A stretch of 56,500 bases of DNA from Cristatella mucedo (Eukaryota > Bryozoa > Phylactolaemata > Cristatellidae): contig WPIO01000004.1 of NCBI GenBank assembly GCA_009760855.2, forward strand, positions 4,892,001 to 4,948,500, written 5' to 3'. The position numbers and the translations under genes were made by a program. Position 1 is the first letter of the stretch, and each line of letters starts with the position of its first letter. Shown one piece after another: positions 1 to 46,380 of the stretch. The notes under the pieces were generated by a model, which searched no databases, had not been told where the DNA came from, and worked only from the letters and a program-made list of their open reading frames with translations.

Positions 1-205
1 CCTGTGTCACGTCGGCTGCACTGCTGCTGCTTTAGTTTGATCCCTGGTCAAGGTCGGCACAACAAGTGCTTCTGGAAAGAGAGCCGCGCTAGAGCCGGAT
101 GCAGTTTCGCGAGCGCTTGCTGCCACCACTGCCACCGGTTTTATGCCATAGGCACCACTGGAGCCTCACGCTCGGTCGCACCTGACTGGCAGTTCTTACT
201 TTGCA

Positions 206-632
206 GCGCACGGTGCGCCTGCAAGCGGCAGCGGCAGGTCCTCTCAGTTGCCTTCGTCCGTCGCGCAGCAGCCATCTTACATTGATGGCGGTGCTGGCGG
301 AAGCAGGGCAGCCGGTGTTACTGCTGCTTCTGCTTGCACCTCTTCAAGGTATATGCCTCACAATATCTCTAATCACGAGCGCAGCCGGAACCTTCCTCTC
401 GACCGCTACAGATCGGACGACGACGGTACAGCTTTTGCTGCCGCCTCATTGCGACTCACGCTGCCACCTGCCGCTTTTGTTTGGTTTAGAGGGTGGTGGG
501 TGGGTGTTGAGCAGGTTCCCGAGAGGCGCGTCGTAGGCGCATACGTTCATCGTCGCAGCCTGCTCTGCTCGGGCTCTCTACAGCGGTGTGGTGTCTTACT
601 TTGCAGATGAGGAAGTCATCTCCGCTGTGTAG
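206..632 (+). CDS. possible terminal exon(s) of an unidentified upstream gene
   Basis: I do not recognise this protein. A good splice acceptor (pyrimidines then TTTGCAG) ends at 205. It opens a frame rich in Ser, Ala, Gly, Pro and Gln, the composition of a disordered region. A donor-like AAG/GTATAT lies near 344. The frame also stays open beyond that donor, through a charged stretch (NHERSRNLPLDRYRSDDDG), to about 607. A second acceptor with the same CTTACTTTGCAG motif ends at 606, and the frame after it (DEEVISAV) stops at about 632. AATAAA signals follow at 1445 and 1743. Together these suggest the 3' end of a + strand gene entering from the left. The alternative is chance open frame in CTG-rich DNA. 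The exon limits are guesses. Confidence 0.28.
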
Positions 633-824
633 TCGCAGGAAGCGCAATTTCGCTTCGCTGTACAGTTTCTCATTCCTTACTACCCTCCAGCAACTGGATG
701 TCGAGCAACTCCCAGCGGTAGTGGCCTCTGCTGCCGCCACGGGACTGTGTATATTTCATTTACAGGACGCACCCCTTGGTGTGTCGAATAAGTTATTGTA
801 CGGTAGTCAAATGAGAAACGTATT

Positions 825-990
<166 letters not shown>

Positions 991-1444
991 GGTGTGCCCT
1001 AACCGCTACAATATTATGCATTGTCGGCCGAGGGCACAGCCTGCGCTGGCCGTACGTATGTCCTGGTGCAATTCACGTCTCTACAAATTCAACCCCGTGC
1101 TCATCCTGGAACGTGTCTGCCTGCCGTGAATGTGGCCGTTTTGTTCGCCCCAGCGACAGATGTACGGCACGTGTGCAGCTTCTCCTCCACCCCAGAATAT
1201 CTCTCATGTAGAGAGCAGTGACAGAGATGGCAACTGCCTGGAGGCTAGTGCTGCCGGCCTCAAGTTTTGCTAGATAGGACGTCGTCCGTCAGCATGCCAT
1301 CTCCGTCGATATCATGTCTGTGGGAAGTCTGCATTCTTCTCAGGGATGGCTTCGTAATCCTCGGATGCTTCGTGCTGCGTGTCTGTTGAGTCAAGGTCAA
1401 GGTAGTGTACATATTGCAACTTGTGTAGTGCCTGCGACAAGGTC

Positions 1445-1450
1445 AATAAA
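1445..1450 (+). promoter_or_regulatory. candidate poly(A) signal AATAAA
   Basis: A canonical hexamer in a region without open frames, downstream of the possible terminal exons at 206-632. It is supported only by the hexamer and its position. Confidence 0.3.
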
Positions 1451-1742
1451 CTGTTCTCTGTTGCCAAGTTCTCTGTTGCCAAGTTCTCAGACTTGCCTCT
1501 TTATGAGAGGCTCCTTACTGACGGCTGCTAGCCAAAGCCAGCTGCCAGAGCGATTTATTGAGTGGTGTGAACCAGCTGGGTCTGGCATCGAATTCTGCCG
1601 TGGCCAGATTGGTGTGGTCCTACCTGCGTATATGAAAGGCTGCTGCTACTCTCCCAAGTAGCTATTCTTGATTGACTAGCTGCTCACCTGTCCGAAATGG
1701 TGGCTGCAGATTTAATGTGAGCCTGCAGTGCATTATCGGTGC

Positions 1743-1748
1743 AATAAA
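1743..1748 (+). promoter_or_regulatory. candidate poly(A) signal AATAAA
   Basis: A second canonical hexamer followed by a GT/T-rich stretch (GGTGTTATCTTTCC), as expected of a cleavage-site downstream element. It is a plausible end for the gene entering from the left. Confidence 0.35.
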
Positions 1749-1770
1749 GGTGTTATCTTTCCAGGCGTAG

Positions 1771-2944
1771 AAGCTGTTAGAAAACGATCTGCAAAGCATT
1801 CAGACTTAATGACAATACTCGTTCCTAAACAGGCTCTGTTGCTATTTTGGTAGAGGTTGTCCTAAATCGTTCGCACTTCTCATGGGCCCGGATTAAGGCT
1901 GCTGCAAGAGCACTATTTATTCCTGAATTGTGACTATTAGAAGCAGGACGCCTGATCTTTGGCTAAGAAGATCTTTGAAAAGCATTGCTAGATCGGCCAT
2001 TGGTCACTTCCCGTGGCTATTAAGTTTACCTCCTGTTACTTGCATTGTGTTTAATGGAAAGTTACAGTAACGTACCTTCTACTCGCGTTCATAGCGGCCC
2101 GGTGAGTCCTTCGCAAAGGCCATCATTAGTAGATCACGGCTCTTTCTACGTGTGGTAAGTGAGCCGTAACCGTGCACTAAGAACGGCACGGGAAACTTGA
2201 TCCTACTTGGCCGAAGACGTGAGCAGGCTCAGGCTTACCGACCAAGATTGACTATTACCGTATGCTCAAACGACCTGCTTACATAAACTACTATTAACTA
2301 AGAAATTGTATTAAATACTATTACCAAGGGATTTCATGTGAACCGCAAAACACTCAAAGCTCTCACAAAGAAAGCCAAAATTAGTAGCGTGCTTGCTAAA
2401 AGGACATGTGGAACTCGATGCATGAAACGAGAATGAGAAGAAATGTTTATTTGGCGATCGAGTAAGGGCACAATCTGAGCGCTAAGGCTGGCTTCATAAT
2501 AATGCGTCGTATTTACTTCGACTGAGAGAGGCAGAGGGATGGAGAGGATGTAAATAGAGAAACATAGGCTGAGTGCGATCGTGAATGATGGGCGAGAATT
2601 CTTGTAAATGTAAAGAGCTGCGTCTCGGCACGAGCTGACATGCTCGAAGGCTTCGCGAGGTTTTGCTTGCTTCAGAAACCGAAACCTATGCTGATTTCCT
2701 CAGGCGAGCGACCGCTGCACTCCAAAAGGCCGGCGGCCGCGTCCTACAAACTAAGAAATAGCTTGCACACACGAAGCGAACAGCATTATTTCTCAAATGA
2801 GCTAGTTGTTTTTGACAGCATCTGCAGGGGGTCCCAGCGATTTGTCCTTTATGCGCTGATGCGTACTGACACAAGTGCGTACAGGCATTTACCGAATGTA
2901 CATGTTGATACTTCACACGTCGCCCTAACTATGTTTTGCTCGTT
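1771..2944. other. intergenic, no gene recognised
   Basis: Unique-looking DNA. The 111-codon frame at 2640-2975 shows no family features and its 3' half runs into a LINE tail. Confidence 0.5.
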
Positions 2945-3050
2945 GATATTGTGCATGTTACGACTAACCGTTTGATCATGTTTCCTTTGCAGCGCATGTA
3001 AAGTGCCTAGAACGAGGTTAAGTTATGTAGCTATACAAATGAATTATAAG
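2945..3050 (+). repeat. L2-type LINE 3' tail fragment
   Basis: It contains the family's 3' block: CATGTTNC.ACTAACC, then CCTTTGCAG, then AAAGTGCCTAGAA, ending in a short A/T-rich simple tail. The order matches the tail of the long L2 copy at 35100-35275. It is diverged, and only the last ~100 bp are present. Confidence 0.75.
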
Positions 3051-3552
3051 TATTAGATAGTAAGCCAGTGTGTTTTCAACCAACCTAGCAACAATGTATT
3101 TTCCGTCAAGTCTTAGACGAAGCCTAAATTCGAGTGCACGATGCAGTCGCCACGCGACAAGATCAATGGCTTTGAAGCCAGGACTTTGGTGTAGGGGCTT
3201 AACCTCGACCTTGAGCTGCGTGAAGGTCAAGAACTTTACTCCAGCATCTGTTCAGGAAAGCTCTTTTAAATGTAAAGTGGGTAGAAACCGATTTGGTTTT
3301 ATTATCGCGCTGTGCAAACGTCTAATTTCTGTCATTATTATTACTGTAATGCATGTTTTAATAAAAACCCTAGGAAAACTAAATCTCTTCCTAGGCACTT
3401 AACATATTCTGAAAATGAAGCATTTTGTTTGCCTTGTGATAATGTGGAAAGTGTCAGCACGCCGTACGAGCGAGTGACTAAATACTCTGATGGCACAACG
3501 GCTGTTAGAAACTTCTTCTCAATATCGTAAAGTCAAAGGATATCGCGATTTC

Positions 3553-3726
3553 GATGGCACACTAGGTAAGGCGGTTGCTTTCACGATCTCGGTCCCAAGG
3601 TCGTGGGTTCGATTCCTACGGCGGGTGATTCTTTATCGCCACTGCAAGCGGTGGTGATAGCCATAAAGGCTCTTCCGTAGCTATACAAAAAGAGGCTGTT
3701 TAATCAGCTGGGATTTATTTATTTCA
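3553..3726 (+). mobile_element. tRNA-derived SINE, family 1
   Basis: The 5' part is tRNA-like, with an A-box-like TGGCACACTAGG and a perfect B box GGTTCGATTCC. It is followed by the family body (TTTATCGCCACTGCAAGCGG, then GGCTCTTC, then GCTATACAAAAAGAGGC) and an (ATTT)n tail. Sister copies occur near 12207, 39171, 42762 and 44398, and in reverse near 7229, 29135 and 50070. Pol III transcription and LINE-driven mobility are inferred from the family type. Confidence 0.9.
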
Positions 3727-4394
3727 TTCAGAAAGAGCGATGCCTTCATGAATCACAATGTTTAATGTTTTAAATTTAGATGTTTTAAATTTTAAATTTT
3801 TTAGTTTTAAATTTTATTCATTACGTTAGCACTTTACTCAAGCAATTAATTTAGCTCGCAGAAAATGTTGTGGAAATCCTGTAAACTCCTCGCCGGCGAA
3901 TCGCCACCCACAGGCCTCCCGGCGCCCTATAAAGAAACCCGCAACCACAGACTGCGAGTGCCTGAGGCCGGGAGTCGCTCGGCATACCTATTTAAAAATT
4001 AATAAAAAATAACTATCTAGCAACTCTGGAAACACTATCCTGTTAGAAACAAATAAACTGCCCGTTCTGTCAACCGATAACGCTACCGTTCGTGCACCAA
4101 TGGTTCTCCGCTCTGGCACCCTTTAAGTCATCATCTAAAAGAGAAGCAGTGTACCTCTTGAATAAACCCTTTGAATTTGCAATGCCGACACAAACTTTAC
4201 CAGCCATCGCTTTCAACCTTTCTCTATTCAATAATTTGATTTACTAAATTCTCAAACCTGCTAGCCTCTCCACCAAAATCGTTATGGACACGCGAGAGCT
4301 ACTACCGAGCTTGCGTGAGCGGTGCCTTTGCGCTCAAATCGACACCGCTCATTTGGCAGCACAGCGATCCCGGACAGCGAGCCGCTAAGAACGA

Positions 4395-4505
4395 CCGAAT
4401 GACCCTGTGCATGTCACCACTAACCATGTTATTCATGTTGTTTATTTAGTACGCCACCACTCACCATTCGATCGTGCTTCCTTTGCAACAATCGTGTAGC
4501 GCCTA
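4395..4505 (+). repeat. L2-type LINE 3' tail, interrupted
   Basis: The 3'UTR block (CACCACTAACCATG, then ATTCGATCGTGCTTCC, then TTTGCAACA) runs into GCGCCTAGAAAG. It stops abruptly there, where the G/C-rich foldback-like element begins. The usual AGATTGAGTTCTCTGAGGG segment is missing, so the later element probably truncated it. Confidence 0.8.
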
Positions 4506-4638
4506 GAAAGGAATGTAGGACAATTGCCCCCCTCCCCGACATTCCCACGTGGATCCTAGGACATTACCCCCTGGACATTTCCACCCCCCCCCGTAGGACA
4601 TTCCCCCTGTGTTGATGTATGTATAACTAAGAATACAG

Positions 4639-4679
<41 letters not shown>

Positions 4680-5042
4680 CAAATGAAGTTCACGTTCTAT
4701 TGAAATAAAAATCAGCTCACTATAATTGGACAGTTTGTTAATTCCGTGTACATATTCACTGGTTGGCCTTGCACAACACAATCCATTTGAGTAGTATAAT
4801 CACAAAAAGTGTACTTTGATGTTTTGCCCAATGAACTACTGAGAGGCCAATCGGATCAATCGCAAAAAAGAGCAATAAAAGGGTGTACATAATCACGGTA
4901 CTCCGCGTAACGCATATTGGTATATATAGGTAAATAAACCCTAAACCCTATACCCCAGGGGGAAATGTCCTACCCCAGGGGGAAATGTCCGGAGGGGAAT
5001 GTTCGGGGTGGGGGAATTCCGTCCCTCCTGTCACCCCCATGT
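4506..5042. mobile_element. foldback-like element with minisatellite arms, copy 1
   Basis: The left arm (4509-4612) is a run of GGACATTCCCCC-type units. It is followed by a TTAGTTATACAT-type block in reverse and a (TA)n. After a unique core (4680-4915) come CCCTAAACCCTA and a right arm (4955-5035) of GGGGGAAATGTCC units in the opposite orientation. The arms are inverted repeats of each other made of tandem units, the layout of Foldback elements. The copy at 13762-14482 has the same parts in mirror order and shares core sequence (AATAGARCRTGAACTT). No protein is encoded. The ends are approximate and I found no clear target duplication for this copy. Confidence 0.6.
4647..4677. repeat. (AT)n microsatellite
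   Basis: A pure AT dinucleotide run inside foldback-like copy 1, matching the (TA)n(TG)n of copy 2 at 14304-14380. Confidence 0.9.
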
Positions 5043-5114
5043 TCAGCACTTCCAAAATATTGTTTATTCTCCGTGTTTGGAAAGTCTGGATCGATCTTAT
5101 AATCATAAGGATAG

Positions 5115-5200
5115 TAGTAATAATAATATATTTGCATAGCCCCCCTCAAATAACTTAATCTCTGCCAAGGCACTTCACCTATGCTGTAAAGGAAGCATGC
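5115..5200 (-). repeat. LINE 3' tail fragment, reverse
   Basis: (TAA)n followed by a diverged reverse complement of the L2 tail: GCATAGCCCCCCTCA, AACTTAATCTCT, AAGGCACTT and GCTGTAAAGGAAGC. Confidence 0.65.
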
Positions 5201-6240
5201 TCGTAAGGCTTGCGGTAGCGAGAGCAATGTCAACAAGCATGACTTCATCAAAACGTCGCAACCCGAAAGTCTTTTTAGACACCTACGAAAAATCGGTTGC
5301 ATTCTATTGCAGAGACTACAGTTGAGCCTCAAAAGTTGGCTGCCCGGCCGGCTTGCGTCAATTAACCCCCTTTACGAACATCGGTAGCCTCGGTCTGAAG
5401 CGGCGAGCCGGAAGTGCTCCGCATAGAAATGCTCCTTTAGCCTCTCTAAAAATGTTCAATTGGCGCCTCGGGTTAGCGACTTCTCGCTACTGTGCGACTT
5501 TCTACTTTCTTCGTCTTTCTACTTCCTCTCTCACTTCGCGTCGAAGGCCTTGGCTAAGGCTCGGCCGGGCTCGTCAATCTTGCCTAACGAGAATGAACCT
5601 TATCAGCAACTCTTAAAAAACGCACAGCACATCCGCATTCGAGAATAATAAGAGTCTGTACGAGAGAGCGTGTACCCTGAACGTGCACGCCAAACTTCTA
5701 CCCCGCCAGCATACTTTATAGCCGCAGCTGAGAAAGATTGGCGAGTTTCGGAGGAAGACCGTAAATCTGCAAGCCGAAGACCGTCGCCCGGTAAGCCTGC
5801 GGAGCCCCTATTTGTCCCTTAAAGTTCTGCTACTACCTGGAATGGGCTACCGGGCCTCCAGAGATGGGCGCGGTGAAGTATTCGGCAAAAAAGGTGCATG
5901 GGCGGCTGTAATTTTGTCTGAGGGAGCAACCCAGCCCCGGCCCCTCATGCAGACTCTCGGAGCTTAGTCTGTAGAGGAGGAGTCTTTGGAGGGCTGCAAC
6001 ACCCTAACTCCTCCCCCTCGCTCGCGAGTCCCGCGGCAACGTAATTCTGTAGGCCGAATTGTAAGGAGCGTCTTCGATAGCGTACAGCAGGCAGGCCAGT
6101 GCTCGCAGCCACACTCAGCCACTGCCACGCCCCCGTAAGCTGCTGAGGTAGGACCGTCGTGTGCGCGTCCCCCCCACGCCCCACTCGCGGTTACCAATGA
6201 CGTTAGGGCGCGAAGCACTAGACTCTAGCTACGCTCGTCT
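5201..6240. other. intergenic, upstream flank of FAAH
   Basis: No repeat family or gene recognised. GC content rises towards 6240. Short open frames here have no recognisable family. Confidence 0.5.
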
Positions 6241-6381
6241 TTCGCGTTGGAGCGAAGGCCGACCAATGAGAACGCTCGCTCTGACCGGAGGCGCTCGTGC
6301 CTGACCTCCTGCGTTCGTGGTCGTTTCGAGCTCGTCTGCACGCACGTACTGACGGCGGCGAGTCGAGCGAGATTCGCCACG
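6241..6381 (+). promoter_or_regulatory. CpG-rich promoter / 5'UTR region of FAAH
   Basis: A CpG-dense stretch immediately before the first coding exon, with a CCAAT motif at 6263-6267 and no TATA box. CpG density continues to about 6850. The start of transcription cannot be placed from sequence alone. Confidence 0.4.
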
Positions 6382-40971
<34,590 letters not shown>

Positions 40972-42160
40972 CGTCACGGTTGTTAGCGAGCGTGGGTGGT
41001 TGCCGGATGTTTAGTCGGCATGGCGCTGCACTGAAAATTCGCCGGTGCTGCTGCCGGTGCTGTGAGCACCCGACGCGAGCAGGGGCAGAGCCCCTGCGGC
41101 CGACTTTATGCCGACACAATGCCGACTGGGGAGAGGGGCTTCATCGTCTGTTTGCTTGGATGTGGGCTCAGCGTAGCACGGCGTAGCTCTCTGTAGCTGG
41201 CGGTGGTGAGACTATGCGAGCACACAACGGCGGCGACCTTTCCACTTTTCGGCCCCGGCTTTTCTGTGATGATTCGAGACGTATCATTTGCTCAGACTGC
41301 GGTCTCATCAAGTGCATTTTCGGTGTCCTAATCAACCGAAACCGTTGGAGGTCATTGCGACAGCTAGCAGTGACTGCTGCAAATTACTTGGATCGAGTGC
41401 AGGTGGAAACCTGCCTTGGAAATGTTTGCTTTGTTTATGCGGGGTTGGGCCCCTGCTTGGCTTTGTTGAGTGGCTCCTTTTCGGCTGCTGGTCAGAGTGC
41501 CGAGCATTCAGAGACCACAGAAAGCGGCTAGCCTCTAACATCCAGTAAAAGCATTCCGAAGTGTTATTTCCCGAAAAGCACGTGTCCATTGCGTTAATTA
41601 AAATATGAACACGTTCCTCGTTAAGTTACTGTCTAGAGAATTCGTGACCATCAAGAAAGTTCGTAGCCAGGTTTTGGTGTGGGCCCCCACAAGCCTCGAC
41701 CAAGAGGGTGCAAGGTCAATGCAGAATGTCATGAAAACTCGTACATAACTGGTTCAACAATCGAATGTGCCTAGGGTACCTTTCAAAAGACACAGAGAGA
41801 ACCAAAAGAAAACCAGAAGAAACCAGGCTTTGATTCTGCAAGCCCGAGAAGGCTGCTCTAAAAAGTGGTTGCACCCTATTGGTAGGGGAATGTCCAAGTG
41901 AATATCCGTACAGAAAGAGCGCCGTCAGAGACGTCACTTTTAGGTTGAAAAGTGACTGCACCTCTACTTGCGAGAGTCTCAAGCTCGCTTCCGGGGGGGG
42001 GCTAACTTCTGCCAGGTTTATGTAACCCTATAATATGACATTGACGTCTTCCTTCCGGTGAAATAGCCTGAATTAGCTCGCTGCCCCGACAGGCTATTTG
42101 GTCCTTATAAGAAGATTTCATCCTTTTTTTTCTGAGACCGCTCGTAAAGAACCAAGTCCT
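40972..42160. other. FAAH 3'UTR region and intergenic DNA
   Basis: No gene or repeat family recognised. The 3'UTR must begin here. The best poly(A) candidate is ATTAAA at 41597-41602. No AATAAA was seen. Confidence 0.55.
41597..41602 (+). promoter_or_regulatory. candidate poly(A) signal ATTAAA for FAAH
   Basis: The common variant hexamer, 626 bp after the FAAH stop, in A/T-rich sequence. Support is positional only. Confidence 0.3.
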
Positions 42161-42164
42161 CCAG

Positions 42165-42268
42165 TTCTATTTCGCAGAGATTCTGGATGTCCTTTTGGCT
42201 TTTGTCGCCACCTGCATTGACTTTGCATCATTTAAGTCTTATCTAAAGATGCGTCGGTACTTTTAAGC
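42165..42268 (+). mobile_element. LINE C-terminal fragment
   Basis: The frame TCIDFASFKSYLKMRRYF-stop resembles the last residues of CR1/L2 LINE proteins (SFKxxLKxxLF). Confidence 0.55.
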
Positions 42269-42534
42269 CTCTTCGCTCCAATGAACTCGTTTACCCTCCC
42301 CCCACTGGTAGGCCACCCCAAGAGGCATGCAGCTGGACAAGGCGACTTTGCTCTTCTAATCAGGCATGCTGTGGAGTCGTCAAAGCTCGGTATGCAGCAG
42401 CTGGCTTATATGATAGCTGCTCAAAGTTTGAAAGCTTCGCCTAAGAAGTCGGCTTCTACAGCTTGCTGTCGCGTTCGAACCCTGTCTAGCATTAGGGGCT
42501 AGCTGCCATGGTGGCTTATATGTATATAAATATG

Positions 42535-42668
42535 ATTCATTCGTATAGCGCCCCAAGAGAACTTAATCTCTATTCAGTTGCTTCACGTGTGCCTGGGGGT
42601 TCCAGCCCACGACCTCGGCCAGACCTTGGTCGGGGCGAACACCTTAACCGCTGGACCAAACCAGTCCC
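42535..42668 (-). mobile_element. tRNA-derived SINE with L2-like tail, family 2, reverse
   Basis: Starts TATAGCGCCCCAAGAGAACT and TAATCTCTATTCAGT (reverse of the L2-like tail). The reverse B box (GGTTCCAGCCCACGACC) and an A-box region matching the head of the copy at 32540-32680 follow (ACCTTGGTCGGGGCG, then TTAACCGCTGGACCA). Confidence 0.85.
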
Positions 42669-42689
42669 TTGTTTTGTCTAGGCCTGACA

Positions 42690-43350
42690 ATTGCGATTCC
42701 GATTTGGGTGAGCTACAAAAAAAACCAGCAAACCCCCGAAGCTGGTGATGAACATGGCAGCCGTGATGGCACACTAGGTAAGGCGGTTGCTTTCGCGGCC
42801 TCGGTCCCGAGGTCGTGGGTTCGATTCCTGCGGTGGGGCGATCCTTTATCGCCACTGCAAGCGGTGGTGATAACCGTAAAGGCTCTTCTGTCGCTATACA
42901 AAAGAGGCTGTTTAATCAGCTAGGATTTATTTATTTATTATTTATAAGGTTAGTTAAAGAGCTCCAGAAGTTCAGCCGCGCCGTCTCCTTTGCTGAAGGA
43001 GCTGCGATGCCTCCCGATTGATCAAAGGATAAAGATCACAGATTCTTGCCCCACTCCGCCCTACCAGACCTGCCGCTGCTTGGCTCCGTCTTACGTAGCT
43101 GCACTGCTGGACCAGTTACAGCCGCCCACTCGTGCCCTCGTCTCTCTGGTGCTCCGTGGACAATGAGTTACTTTCTCCATTCCCCCCTAGGCGCCTAGAG
43201 AGACCGTTGGTGACAGAAGCTTGTGCTCTGCAATTCGTAAGCAATGAAACTTCTACAATTCCTGTGCAACAGCGTCTCCTCAGCTGCCGACTGTGGCACA
43301 AGCTTTCCAGCCGATCTAAGTTGCTACTTCAGTGCGACTCACTTCCTTGA
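42690..43350 (+). mobile_element. CR1/L2-like LINE fragment interrupted by a SINE
   Basis: The left part (AGCTGGTGATGAACATGGCAG, ending at 42761) and right part (from 42947: AAGGTTAGTTAAAGAGCTCC, then GGAGCTGCGATGCCTCCCG) match continuous sequence of the related fragment at 38433-38560. A family-1 SINE lies between them. The right part continues to GAGACCGTTGGTGACAGAAG (the RTVGDRS block). Decayed. Confidence 0.75.
42762..42946 (+). mobile_element. tRNA-derived SINE, family 1, nested in a LINE
   Basis: Starts CGTGATGGCACACTAGG, B box GGTTCGATTCC, full body, (ATTT)n tail. It interrupts the LINE fragment at 42690-43350, so it inserted later. Confidence 0.92.
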
Positions 43351-44397
43351 CTGCCATCCTGTCTCTGCAATGCTTCTGTTGTGTTGAGTGGCTCCGCTCG
43401 TAGCAGATGTAGGAAAATCCAAGTGTAAACGCAAGCTGCCAAAGAGACCAGCTTTTATCTGCTCGCAGCGTGTAGAACTGCACGTTTATTGAACCTCGAG
43501 AGCACGGATACTAGTCACCAAGGGGTGCAACTCCGAGGAATAGAGCTGAGTTTATCCAATTACTAAGACGTTAAGGGGTGGAGCCCGGGCAATCGTCAAA
43601 ACACAAGCCGTAGATTATGCGTTCGTACTAGCTATTAAAGTAGCAGGCACACACATCACTTCTCGCTTTCTCTTTGTTGCATGAGATGAAGTCTGAGGGC
43701 TACAGTAATACCCACCGAAAGTCGCATAGGCTTTGATCATGCTAAAGAAACCTCTCCAGCATAACACCCAATTAGTCCTTGCGGCTCCGTGGACATACCG
43801 ACGGATATGCATTACAATATATGTTACCAAAACGGGTACTAATAACTAGCGACCCTCATTGGCTTCCTTGTTCGCTTTTGTTTGCTTGTCTTGGCTCGGT
43901 GCTGTGTTTAGTGCTATCTCATTAGTCTTCATGCAACGACTTGTTAAGCAGCTGGATTGAGAATTTGTCCTCTTCTTAAGGAGCTCGACCAGACATCATT
44001 ATAAATATTGTTATTACTACTGCCTTGCACCCTTGAAAAATCGTGGAATGCCGTCGGTAACCAAAGGAAGTAGCAACACGACTTTCGGTCTGTCGAGCTC
44101 ACCCCGGCGGCTTTCCGGTAGGCCAGCTCAGATATCAAGTCGTATGATTGATTAATTTGCAAGACAACTCGGGCTCTGGGAGGAGGGAGGCAGGCTTTCT
44201 GGCGAAGTGCGGTTAATCGAACAAATAGCGACCGGGGTTTATAACGGTGATTAATGGCATCGCAGAGGGGGCAACGATTGTGGTAGGGCCGCGGAAGGGG
44301 CGCAGCCGAGCAGGCTCGCACACCACTTTCCGACGACGGCTTTGAAGTCGGTTGTTCGGCGAGAAGGCTCAAGACGCGACGTCGGAGCCGCACGAGT
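43351..44397. other. intergenic, nothing recognised
   Basis: No gene or known repeat. The reverse 158-codon frame at 43944-44420 ends inside a SINE and shows no family features. Confidence 0.5.
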
Positions 44398-44578
44398 AAG
44401 CTGGTGAGCCGTAATGGCACACTAGGTAAGGCGGTTGCTTTTCACGACCTCGTCATCAAGGTCGTGGGTTCGAATCCTGCAGTGTGCGATCCTTTATCGC
44501 CACTGCAAGCGGTGGTGATAGCCGTTAAGGCTCTTCTGTCGCTATACAAAAAGAGGCTGTTAAATCAGCTAGTATTTT
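44398..44578 (+). mobile_element. tRNA-derived SINE, family 1
   Basis: GGTGAGCCGTAATGGCACAC, an extra T in TTGCTTTTCACG, B box GGTTCGAATCC, full body, poly(T) end. Confidence 0.92.
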
Positions 44579-44615
44579 TTTAAAGTATACACGGTGGCTT
44601 TCTCCTGCTTCTATA

Positions 44616-44697
44616 GTAATAATAATAATTATGCACTTGATAAAGCGCCCTCAGAGAACTCAATCTCTTTCTAGGCGCTTTACATTTGCTGCAAAGG
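44616..44697 (-). repeat. L2-type LINE 3' tail, reverse
   Basis: TAATAATAATAATT, then CACTTGATAAAGCGCCCTCA, AATCTCTTTCTAGGCGC and TTTACATTTGCTGCAAAG. Near consensus. Confidence 0.9.
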
Positions 44698-46380
44698 GAG
44701 GGAGAGAGGTAGGTAGGTAGGGGGCGGTAGAAAGAGGAGGAATCTTCTCGGGGTACGGAGCGCACCCTGCACGTTGGAGCGGCGCTCCGAGGGCGGCGTT
44801 TCAGATTCAGGTGTATGCGGAGCCGGTGGGAGCCTGAACCGGCGCGTGGCATTTGACCCCTGGCGCCAGGCTTCGCAGGCAACGCCTGGCCTGGATGGAG
44901 GCGCCTCCGGTTCGGGGACGGTATTTACCCTGCAAAGTCGCCGCTGGTATGGGTAGGGCAAGGTCCATTGCGTTTGCCGCGGCGAGCGTCTGCTGGGAGT
45001 GGATGGATGCGGTGGAACTTGGCGCGAAGCCTCGTCGCGCCCTTGCGAACAGAGTTTAGTAGTCTCCTGCGTTACGCTCGGTACGTACTCTGCTCTGTAT
45101 TGTTGAGCGAATATATTCGGTATTTTCTCGATACTTATTTACCTTTATGCAGCTATAAAAAGGCAGCTATGTTTAGACAAGCATTAAGAAGCCTGCTGGA
45201 TGGTGGACTGCGTTTCGCGACTTGCGGCTTCCCAAATGGGTATAACCATGTCCGCTTATACGCATCCCCGTCTGCGAACATTTCCGTTCATACACGCATT
45301 TCCGTTTAGACGAGGTCTCTGGAATGGGGCTTCCGGGCGGCTCGTCGAAGGCGCGGGGCAGCAAGCTGTTGCACAATGGGGGTATGCAAACCTTTCATTT
45401 ATAGCGAGGCTAATTTCGAGCTCTTTAGAGTGACGCGTCTGGGCTTCGGCAGCCTTGACTTCATCTCTTGAGAAGAGGTATGTAAAGTGTTTCGCTGAGG
45501 CTGAATAAGCCTGGCGCAAGCGCCTTGAGCCCAGCTTCGGCGTGTCCAAATGGAGACAGCTTTGCTTTGACGACGTCTAAAGAGGCGTTTAAAAATGTGG
45601 CTCTCTGTGACTGGGCGAGCTACAAGCTATCCAACGTGGGGTTGTACAACTTCTTTTTTAAAGAGGGAGTTACAAAGTAGCCCCTATTAGACACGACTGC
45701 TGTACAGCTCACGGGTGGCTGTGAGGCTAAGTGCCCTGCTCGCCGGTGCAGCGTCACGGTCTTACTCTCCGTGAGAAACGCCGAAGGTTCAATTGGAAGT
45801 CGGTCTGAGATGAGATCTTTTGTGGAGGCTGAGGCGTCTTCCGTCTTTCTAGACCCCTCTTCTAGAAAGCTCTACCGAATCGCTAGAACGCGTTCTTTTA
45901 AAATCAGCTCCTCCATCGGCTGCATCTCATCGGTAGGCGACAAAAGCGTTTGGTAACATTCGTGCAATATTGGCCAGCCGCTGCCGACCGAGAGCTTTCA
46001 GAAAATCTATTGGGAACACGCCATCTCTACCAGTGCATAATGATAATAATCGCTTTTACCTCAAGTGCATGGCGGGTAAAATGAGAAAAAACGCGCCTCT
46101 GCCAGGCCTGCTGCACATATCCCCTGGGTGATTTTAACTAAATTACGTGCATTTGGAAGGCAGCGCGTCTGCTTTCGGCTCGTTAATCGTTTCGAATATG
46201 AAGATATGACGGGTAAAGTCGCACTTCCGGTTCGCAAAGCTCCGCCAGCGTTCGCTGTTACAGAGGTGGCTGCAAACGGGGCATGCTCACGTGGGTCAGG
46301 CCCTGCTCGGTGGCCCTGATTAAAATCATGCATTCCCGTATTCTTCACTAAACGTTTTCTAGCAAAGAATCGACCGGTAA
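44698..46380. other. intergenic, nothing recognised
   Basis: GC-rich to about 45060, then ordinary. Open frames near 44770-45060 and 45200-45430 have no recognisable family. Confidence 0.5.
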
